The notes under the pieces were generated by a model. The model had not been told where the DNA came from, made no database searches, and saw only the letters and a program-made list of their open reading frames with translations. Of a stretch of 64,000 bases of DNA, positions 57,916 to 64,000 are shown one piece after another. This stretch comes from Oscillospiraceae bacterium (GTDB lineage Bacteria > Bacillota > Clostridia > Oscillospirales > Acutalibacteraceae): contig SVOJ01000010.1 in the NCBI GenBank assembly GCA_015066385.1, positions 1 through 64,000 on the forward strand, in the 5' to 3' direction. A program made the translations under genes and the position numbers. How positions within the stretch are numbered: the first letter of the stretch is position 1; every line of letters starts with the position of its first letter.

Positions 57916-58080
57916 TTAAACACCTTCTGCCTGTTTTACCAGTTCAATATAGTCTGCCATGGTCATTTCTCCGTTGAGCAACTGTTCGCACCATAAAATA
58001 CTTTCCGCTTTTACGGTAAAGCCTTCCATTTCAACGGATGCAATAGAATTCCTGATTGCCTTTTCATTAGCAGGCGACAT
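57916..58080 (-). CDS. VbhA-like antitoxin of the Fic toxin
   Basis: 54 residues from ATG 58080 (GAGGTGAGAA site), ending right before the fic start. The inhibitory motif (S/T)xxxE(G/N) is present as SVEMEG near residues 15-20, then a helical MTMADYIELVKQAEG end. This matches the class I Fic antitoxin pattern. Confidence 0.85.
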   Translation of the reverse strand: MSPANEKAIRNSIASVEMEGFTVKAESILWCEQLLNGEMTMADYIELVKQAEGV

Positions 58081-58111
58081 TTTCTCACCTCGTCAATTCC
58101 TGTTTGTTTTT

Positions 58112-58140
58112 ATTATATCATTTTTCGCAGGTATATGCAA
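58112..58140 (-). promoter_or_regulatory. Promoter of the antitoxin/fic unit
   Basis: Reverse strand TTGCAT (58135-58140), 17-base spacer, TATAAT (58112-58117). Confidence 0.75.
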
Positions 58141-58142
58141 GC

Positions 58143-58180
58143 AAAAAAACCGCCGCAGTTCATTCTGCGGCGGCGCGGTG
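58143..58180 (-). terminator. Terminator of GPH copy 2
   Basis: CCGCCGCAG (58150-58158) pairs with CTGCGGCGG (58165-58173) and seven U residues follow on the reverse strand. Confidence 0.92.
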
Positions 58181-58196
58181 GTACTATATGTATTTT

Positions 58197-59732
58197 TTAT
58201 CCTTGTGCATCGGCTTCTGTTTTGACGGTTTCAGCCTGTTCTGCACGGCGTTTGATGAGGTCATAGTACATACGCTCTCTGGTTTCCTTGTCGAGATTGT
58301 ACCAGAACATGGGAATCATGCTGATCATGATAATAACAGCCGGGAAAATGGTTGCCATGGCAAAAATGTAAAGCTGTGTTTTGGGTTCTTGTGACTGCTT
58401 GTTGTTGTAACGTTCGGGCTCAAAGCCGATCCACTTTTTGATCTGCGGCTTGATGATCTCGTTGAGCTGATTGGGAACCTTTTTCAGAACCGACTTTGCA
58501 ATGGTGATGGTGGCTTCATTACGGAAGCCGTTTTTCCATTCGATGTAGTCCATACATTCATTCTGCATTTCCTGTGCACAGACCATCTTCGGACCCGCAA
58601 ACAGAGCATAAATGATTTCCCAGAGCATGGTGGGCAGAATCATGGCGGTGCGGTTGGTGTAGAACGGCTTGCCGTCCTTGCCCTTGAGCAGGGTACCGTA
58701 CAGGAAAACGGGAATGTACATGGCTTTTGCAAATGCGGTGCTGACCATATAAACACTCTTGGTGGAGAAGCGTTTTTTCAGCTTGCCGACTTTTGCAAAG
58801 CCGATGGGCTGCACAAATGCGGACGGGATGCCGCAGATGGTTTCCATGGTGGACCAGAACAGAACCCAGCGGTAATAGTTGTTGGTGGAAATACCCGTAC
58901 CGAAAGAAGCAAGTGCTTCGGAAATGATGTAAATGAGCACGGGACGGTTGGAAACAACCACTTTCAGGCTCTGCAGAACGGGCGGATTTTCAACCGACTG
59001 CGGAACACGTTCACGGGCAATGGTGGAGAACCAGAACGCACCCATACCGCCTGCAAAAACGGTGATCGGGCCCATGATAGTGTAAGCGAGCTGAATCATC
59101 TGTGCACTGGTGTATTTGCTGGACTTGATGATATCATTGGTGATAAAGTCAAACAAAAATTCGCAGATGGTGGACGGCAATCCCTGGAACCAGCCGTTGA
59201 AATAACCTGTGACCGACAAAAGTCGCGTTCGGTCTGACGGGTATGGCGTTACGGTTGCCACAAAACCGTCTTTGGTAACGGTCTGCAGGGTCGTCACGGT
59301 TTCCATAAGCACTTCAAAGAGCATGTAGCAGATGAACTTCGGAATGCTGTCGTAGTTGTTGAGAACCCCCGCGGAAAGAATGACGGGCAACAGCCAGTAG
59401 ATGGACGAAATGGCGGCATACGGAAGCCCCGAGAAGAACATATAGGGCACAAATTTACCCCAGCGGGTACGGGTCTTATCGACCAATTGGCCGATGAGAA
59501 TGTCATTCACACAGTCCCAGATACCGCCGATGGAGTTATAAATGGACTGCTTGTTGAAACTGACCTTCAGAACGCTGTCACGGAACAGTTCCTTCTGCCC
59601 GTTGAGGTTAAACTCCAACGAAGCGGAATACAACATAAAACCGATGGTTTCTTTTCTGGTAATACAGCGCCGGTCGCTGTATGCCGAAACCTGCATTTCC
59701 TGTACGGTTGCCGTGTTGGCATTTTCAGACAT
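58197..59732 (-). CDS. GPH-family sugar:cation symporter, copy 2
   Basis: 511 residues, about 12 membrane helices. DCVNDILIGQLVDKTRTRWGKFVPYMF is the GPH signature; the conserved RERVPQS between helices 6 and 7 and the ending NLDKETRERMYYDLIKRR closely match copy 1. The two copies probably arose by duplication and then diverged. Substrate not defined. Confidence 0.88.
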   Translation of the reverse strand: MSENANTATVQEMQVSAYSDRRCITRKETIGFMLYSASLEFNLNGQKELFRDSVLKVSFNKQSIYNSIGGIWDCVNDILIGQLVDKTRTRWGKFVPYMFFSGLPYAAISSIYWLLPVILSAGVLNNYDSIPKFICYMLFEVLMETVTTLQTVTKDGFVATVTPYPSDRTRLLSVTGYFNGWFQGLPSTICEFLFDFITNDIIKSSKYTSAQMIQLAYTIMGPITVFAGGMGAFWFSTIARERVPQSVENPPVLQSLKVVVSNRPVLIYIISEALASFGTGISTNNYYRWVLFWSTMETICGIPSAFVQPIGFAKVGKLKKRFSTKSVYMVSTAFAKAMYIPVFLYGTLLKGKDGKPFYTNRTAMILPTMLWEIIYALFAGPKMVCAQEMQNECMDYIEWKNGFRNEATITIAKSVLKKVPNQLNEIIKPQIKKWIGFEPERYNNKQSQEPKTQLYIFAMATIFPAVIIMISMIPMFWYNLDKETRERMYYDLIKRRAEQAETVKTEADAQG

Positions 59733-59764
59733 AGGGGATCGCCTCCTGTCGTATAGTAAATTTT

Positions 59765-59793
59765 ATTATACAACATTATCGGTCATAAAACAA
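59765..59793 (-). promoter_or_regulatory. Promoter of GPH copy 2
   Basis: Reverse strand TTGTTT (59788-59793), 17-base spacer, TATAAT (59765-59770). Confidence 0.68.
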
Positions 59794-59807
59794 CCGTTTT
59801 TAAGATT

Positions 59808-62108
59808 TTATTTATTGAATTTTTCCATATCGTTCTTGCGGATCTCGACACGTCTTACCTTACCGCTGATGGTTTTGGGAAGCTCACTGACAAATTCCAC
59901 GATTCTCGGATATTTGTAAGGTGCGGTGTGGGTTTTGACATATTCCTGAATTTCTTTTTTCAGTGCATCCGATCCCTGTTGTCCTTTGACGAGAACAATG
60001 GTCGCTTTTACGATCTGACCGCGCACCTCATCGGGAACGGGTGTGATGGCGCATTCCAGAACATAGGGTAGCTCCATGATAACGCTTTCGATCTCAAACG
60101 GCCCGATACGGTAACCGGACGATTTGATAACGTCGTCAATTCTGCCGACATACCAGAGATAACCGTCTTCGTCCATGGTTGCCTGGTCGCCTGTGTGATA
60201 ATAGCCGTCGTGCCAGACCTCATTGGTCTTTTCTTCGTCCAGATAATAGCCGATGAACAGACCACAGGGAACATTTTCTTTTGTACGGATGCAGATTTCA
60301 CCCGTATCGCCCGTTTTGCATTCATTTCCGTCGGGGTCGAGAATCACAACATCATACAGCGGACTCGGTCTTCCCATGGAACCGATTCTGGGTTTGGAAC
60401 CGACAAAGTTTGCAATGGACAGCGTGGTTTCGGTCTGCCCGAAACCTTCCATAATGGTAAGCCCCGTAGCTTTTTTGAACTGATTGAACACTTCGGGATT
60501 GAGTGCTTCACCTGCCGTGGTGGCATATTCGATGGAAGAAAGATCGTACTTGGAAAGATCTTCTTTGATGAACATACGGTACATTGTGGGCGGTGCGCAG
60601 AATGTGGTGATGTTGTACTTTTTGAACATCGGCAGAATGTCTTCCGAATGGAAGCGGTCGAAGTCATAGGTGAACACCCCGGCTTCACAGAGCCACTGAC
60701 CGTAGAGCTTACCCCAGAGTGCCTTACCCCAGCCGGTATCGGAAATGGTGAAATGCAAACCGTTCGGATTTACATTGTGCCAGTGCTTTGCAGTGGGATA
60801 ATGACCGAGTGCGTATTTGTAGGAATGGGTTGCAATGCGGGGATAGCCTGTTGTGCCCGATGTAAAGAGCATGAGCATCGGATCATTGCCGCAGGGCGTG
60901 TTTTCGGTGCGGAAATAGTGGGTGCTGAAACGTTCCATTTCAACATTAAAGTCATGCCAGCCGTCTTTTTGACCGCCGACAAGAATTTTCAACATGCCGG
61001 GGAATTCCGCCGCTGCCTTTTCTGCTTCGACAGACACTTCCCCGTCTGCCGTACAAACGATTGCTTTCACCTTTGCGGCTTTATAACGGTACGTAAAATC
61101 ATGTTCAACAAGCTGATTGGTTGCGGGGATGGCAATGGCACCGATCTTATGCAGTGCCAGCATACAGAACCAGAACTGATAATGTCTTTTCAGCACCAGC
61201 ATAACGGTATCGCCTTTTTTGATGCCGAGCGATTCAAAATAGTTGGCGGTTTTTGCCGAATACTTTTTCATATCGCTGAACGTGAATCTGCGGTCAGTCT
61301 TGTCATTGGCAACCCACAACATGGCAAGTTTATCGGGATTCTTTTCGGCAATGGCATCCACACAGTCAAATGCAAAATTGAATTTGTCGTCATTTTTAAA
61401 GCTAATGCCGTTGAACACACCCTTTTCGTCATAGGACGATTCAATGAACGCATCGGCAACCGTTGCAGCGGAATGTTCCTTTTCGACCGCTTTGGAAGCA
61501 ACGATGGGTGCTTCGGGGTATTCCTCGGTAACCTGACCGTCCTGCGGATTGAGAACGACTGCGTGGAATTCGCAACCGCCTTCGCTGACCGCGATCATGC
61601 CGTGCGGAATAATGGAATTATAGAAAATGGAATCGCCTTCGTTGAGAATATCGACATGATTGCCGACCTGCACCTTCAGCGAGCCTTTTACAATGACATC
61701 AAATTCCTGCCCGTTGTGGGAATTGAGCTTGATGGGAGCGTCCTGTTCTTCTGCAAGATACGGAAATTTGACAAGGAAGGGCTCTGCGAGTTTATCTTTG
61801 AATTTGGGGGCAAGGTTGTTGTATTCCACACCGTGCTTTTTGAGGATCTTAAGCCCCTCGCCTTTTCTTGTGATGGCAAAGGAAGTAAGGGTGGTGCTTG
61901 TGCCTTCCAGCAGGTCGACCACTTCAACACCACAGGCTTTGGCGCATTTGTAAATAAAGGTGAAGCTGAAATCGGTTTCGCCCTGTTCAAGAACAAGATA
62001 ATCTTCAACCGACACTCCCGTCAGCTTTGCAAGCTGCTGCGGTGTGAATCCCTTTGCCTCACGCAGACCTTTGATTCTGCCGGCTACTTCTTTCAAACTG
62101 TAATCCAT
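59808..62108 (-). CDS. HTH-cupin-acyl-CoA ligase fusion protein
   Basis: 766 residues from ATG 62108 (AAAGGAG site). Three parts: an XRE helix-turn-helix (about 1-65, FTPQQLAKLTGVSVEDY), a cupin domain (about 110-185, LNSHNGQEFDVIVKGSL) and an AMP-forming acyl-CoA synthetase (about 240-766). In the last, LMLFTSGTTGYPRIA binds ATP phosphates, GFGQTETT and YHTGDQATMDEDGYLWYVGR are the adenylation and hinge blocks, and ISGKVRR holds the catalytic lysine. The medium/short-chain acyl-CoA synthetase group fits best. An apparent isoleucine T-box lies directly upstream, suggesting activation of a branched-chain acid; that is inference. Confidence 0.9.
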   Translation of the reverse strand: MDYSLKEVAGRIKGLREAKGFTPQQLAKLTGVSVEDYLVLEQGETDFSFTFIYKCAKACGVEVVDLLEGTSTTLTSFAITRKGEGLKILKKHGVEYNNLAPKFKDKLAEPFLVKFPYLAEEQDAPIKLNSHNGQEFDVIVKGSLKVQVGNHVDILNEGDSIFYNSIIPHGMIAVSEGGCEFHAVVLNPQDGQVTEEYPEAPIVASKAVEKEHSAATVADAFIESSYDEKGVFNGISFKNDDKFNFAFDCVDAIAEKNPDKLAMLWVANDKTDRRFTFSDMKKYSAKTANYFESLGIKKGDTVMLVLKRHYQFWFCMLALHKIGAIAIPATNQLVEHDFTYRYKAAKVKAIVCTADGEVSVEAEKAAAEFPGMLKILVGGQKDGWHDFNVEMERFSTHYFRTENTPCGNDPMLMLFTSGTTGYPRIATHSYKYALGHYPTAKHWHNVNPNGLHFTISDTGWGKALWGKLYGQWLCEAGVFTYDFDRFHSEDILPMFKKYNITTFCAPPTMYRMFIKEDLSKYDLSSIEYATTAGEALNPEVFNQFKKATGLTIMEGFGQTETTLSIANFVGSKPRIGSMGRPSPLYDVVILDPDGNECKTGDTGEICIRTKENVPCGLFIGYYLDEEKTNEVWHDGYYHTGDQATMDEDGYLWYVGRIDDVIKSSGYRIGPFEIESVIMELPYVLECAITPVPDEVRGQIVKATIVLVKGQQGSDALKKEIQEYVKTHTAPYKYPRIVEFVSELPKTISGKVRRVEIRKNDMEKFNK

Positions 62109-62164
62109 TGTGTTTTCTCCTTTCAATTGCGGAAATAATCCATGATTACGAATCTGAATAAAAC

Positions 62165-62197
62165 AAAAAACCCGTCTCAAAAGAATCCTTTGAGACG
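62165..62197 (-). terminator. T-box regulated terminator before the ligase fusion
   Basis: CGTCTCAAA (62173-62181) pairs with TTTGAGACG (62189-62197), followed on the reverse strand by a U run. Confidence 0.88.
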
Positions 62198-62445
62198 AGT
62201 TATTAAACCCGCGGTACCACTCAAATTGCGGAACGAATCCGCCACTTACCGGGCTCAGTCAAGCCCTTTGCCTTTACGCAGCAATACGGAAGGAGTCTAC
62301 TCAGCTGTGCCTTTCGGTCCTCCGACTCGGAAGTGATAGGTCATTTGGAAAGTTCTGCCGTTGTCTTGCACCGCCCGACAACTCTCTGAAGGCTTCACAT
62401 TCCGACCGTCTTCGTCACAGTCGTTCTTTGTGATATTCAAATTTC
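62165..62445 (-). promoter_or_regulatory. T-box riboswitch, apparent isoleucine specifier
   Basis: Reverse strand T-box sequence GAGTGGTACCGCG (62211-62223) is followed by a terminator (62173-62181 with 62189-62197, then a U run). In stem I, ATC (62335-62337) lies nine bases 5' of CGAG, the same spacing as the Trp codon in the first T-box, which would make it an isoleucine leader. ACC or ACT (Thr) in the neighbourhood cannot be fully excluded. The regulated gene is the HTH-cupin-ligase fusion. Confidence 0.9.
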
Positions 62446-62451
62446 ACATTT

Positions 62452-62480
62452 AATTTAGCACACTAAATTCAAGAAGTCAA
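62452..62480 (-). promoter_or_regulatory. Promoter of the T-box/ligase-fusion unit
   Basis: Reverse strand TTGACT (62475-62480), 17-base spacer, TAAATT (62452-62457). Confidence 0.7.
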
Positions 62481-62515
62481 GAGTTTTTTGCTTTTTTTAT
62501 TTTTTCTTTTCGAGG

Positions 62516-63958
62516 TCAGGCATTCAGCGCAACACTGTATTCTTTTCTGAATCCGTGCGAACCGAAGATCTGCCACTCACCGACACCCAATCTTTGCAGA
62601 ATTGCCTTTCTTTCTTCCGCACACAGTTTCGGGTCGGTATCAACAGAGGTCATCAAAATAGGTGCATATTGATTGTAAGCCGCTTGCTGCGGAGTTAAGC
62701 CGTGGACATTTATGTAAATATCCCCTGTGATTGCAATATGCTTTGCATAATCAATCAGCACAATTTCGCCCGGCAAATGCCCTCCCTTTCCCTCATAAAC
62801 TTCAAAATGCAATTCCTCAAAATCAAAAAAACCGATTTGTGTTAACGGTTCATTCAATTGTTCAATATCATTCCACAATACTGTAATTTTATCGGAATCA
62901 ACCGTTTGGTAGGAAGTAAGAATTTTGCAAATATTGATATACGGCTTGTGCAACGGATTTTTTTCACGAAAACCGTCCTTGCCCTCAAATTCATTTCTTA
63001 AACACCGTGCGGTTTTCGGAGAAACTATAATTTCATCGAACATCGGCAACAGACCGCAATGATCCACGTCCGCGTGTGTTACAAGAATGGTTTTCTTTAT
63101 TGTTTCAAAATCGGGGACGATCTTTTTAATAACAGGCTGCATTTCATCGGCATAACAGGCATAACCACTGTCTGCAAACAATACTTTTCCGTTGCTTTTT
63201 ATGATAATCGTATTGCTTCCGCAAGGCGGTTCAATCAATGTAATTTCCGTGTTATCCGTGATTTTGTGTGTACTGACACGCGGCATAAAAGAGGACCCCT
63301 TTGAAGCGGCAAGCAGCTCGGCAAATTTGCTGATGCTGTCAAAGGTTCTGTAGGGAGACAAGCCATGCTCGTCCAATGTCTGCATTGCAAGATTGACATG
63401 CACCAAAAGATCGCGGCTGACATTTTCAGACAGCCCCATCATCTGAGAAAGCCCCAAAACATAGGTGTTATAAAAAATGCTGTTGTCGTAGACCTTTTCG
63501 GAACGGTTATAGTCAATAACACGCACTTTGCATAACTTTTCAGCCGCACGCAGAAAATCGGAAATCTGATTGATATCCTCTACATAAAGTCCCATTTTGA
63601 AATACTGATAATCCGTTCCGTTTTCCTGTGAGCTGATATAGGAAATGTTAAAATTAAAATCATTGATAAGTGCCAGTACATCCGTAACACTGCCGGGAAC
63701 ATCCGCAAGGCAGAATTCAAGCAAAACAACACTTGTCTTATTGGCATTGCTTTGCAGATACCCTATTTTTTTAAGTTCCGCATCCGCTTCATTCAGTTGC
63801 GCCTGCGTTCCTTCGGCATCAATAAACAATGTATGAGAATCCACGGCTTTGTTGTAACTGACCCGTGTAATATTGATTCCCAATGCAGAAAAACATTTGC
63901 TTGCCTTTAAAAATGCACCGATATGATCGGGCATAGATGTCACATAGGTTTTTTTCAC
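62516..63958 (-). CDS. ACT-ACT-metallo-beta-lactamase fusion protein
   Basis: 480 residues from GTG 63958, six bases after a GAGGTGAT site; it starts MKKTYVTSMPDHIGAFLKA. Two ACT domains (about 1-70 and 76-140) of the amino-acid-binding tandem type come first, then a linker, then a metallo-beta-lactamase-fold domain (about 230-475) with THADVDHCG as the metal motif and later GGHLPGEIV and ITGD ligand blocks. It looks like a hydrolase gated by an amino acid. It lies directly upstream of the T-box unit. No known function recognised. Confidence 0.85.
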   Translation of the reverse strand: MKKTYVTSMPDHIGAFLKASKCFSALGINITRVSYNKAVDSHTLFIDAEGTQAQLNEADAELKKIGYLQSNANKTSVVLLEFCLADVPGSVTDVLALINDFNFNISYISSQENGTDYQYFKMGLYVEDINQISDFLRAAEKLCKVRVIDYNRSEKVYDNSIFYNTYVLGLSQMMGLSENVSRDLLVHVNLAMQTLDEHGLSPYRTFDSISKFAELLAASKGSSFMPRVSTHKITDNTEITLIEPPCGSNTIIIKSNGKVLFADSGYACYADEMQPVIKKIVPDFETIKKTILVTHADVDHCGLLPMFDEIIVSPKTARCLRNEFEGKDGFREKNPLHKPYINICKILTSYQTVDSDKITVLWNDIEQLNEPLTQIGFFDFEELHFEVYEGKGGHLPGEIVLIDYAKHIAITGDIYINVHGLTPQQAAYNQYAPILMTSVDTDPKLCAEERKAILQRLGVGEWQIFGSHGFRKEYSVALNA

Positions 63959-64000
63959 ACATATCACCTCAAGCACCGGGATGTATCGCCTTTTATTATA

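Noticed and set aside
60195-62138. 647-codon forward frame over the ligase fusion
   Set aside because: Antisense shadow; the reverse-strand protein has all acyl-CoA ligase motifs.

Overview
This window reads as chromosomal DNA of a low-to-mid GC, spore-forming anaerobe of the Clostridia. A ruminococcal/oscillospiral relative is the best guess, from gene content only. Signs are spoIIID behind a sigma-E-like promoter, two T-box leaders, zinc-ribbon forms of S4, S14 and L36, the rpmH-rnpA-yidD-yidC-jag block, an EFR1-type ferredoxin and GPH sugar porters. Many units carry clear sigma-A promoters with 17-bp spacers. No tRNA, rRNA, CRISPR array, transposase or phage gene was seen.

Layout. 1-1385: 5' part of a tryptophan synthase beta gene behind a Trp-type T-box. 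1430-8488: radC, an RluA-type pseudouridine synthase, ligA, nnr, a lipoprotein and a two-domain uridine-kinase-like protein. 8491-9987: a secreted phosphoesterase. 10087-16974: housekeeping operon alaS-HIT-comEC-holA-rnmV, in which ComEC has lost its metal-ligand motif. 16971-18572: an exported unknown, spoIIID and a small unknown. 18610-18820: two REP-like palindromes. 18853-25318: MFS porter, small and unknown ORFs, LOG-family and EFR1 proteins, HAD phosphatase and phosphoesterase. 25419-25553: an orphan promoter plus terminator that would make a roughly 100-nt RNA.

25564-41233 is one very long reverse-strand S10/spc/alpha operon (31 genes, rpsJ to rplQ, including secY, adk, map, infA and rpoA) with a roughly 300-nt leader. 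41252-44700 holds a heparinase-II/III-like protein, a small hydrophobic ORF over a perfect inverted repeat, and an AI-2E-family permease. 44847-47662 is rpmH-rnpA-yidD-yidC-jag, without dnaA beside it; Jag has an RGG-like tail. A MITE-like nested palindrome (47680-48064) separates it from alr. 49456-54597 is a glycogen/maltodextrin cluster (glgP, GH13 enzyme) followed by a tyrosine phosphatase.

54677-64000 is the most accessory part. It holds a multi-hairpin structured RNA that I think is a raiA-motif RNA, leading into a PBECR4-like nuclease candidate. Next are two paralogous GPH porters bracketing a VbhA-like antitoxin/Fic toxin pair that is itself bracketed by near-identical terminators. 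Last is an apparent isoleucine-type T-box driving an HTH-cupin-acyl-CoA-ligase fusion, next to an ACT-ACT-metallo-beta-lactamase fusion. That last pair looks like an amino-acid-responsive acyl-CoA module and, with the structured RNA, is the strongest candidate for new biology here.
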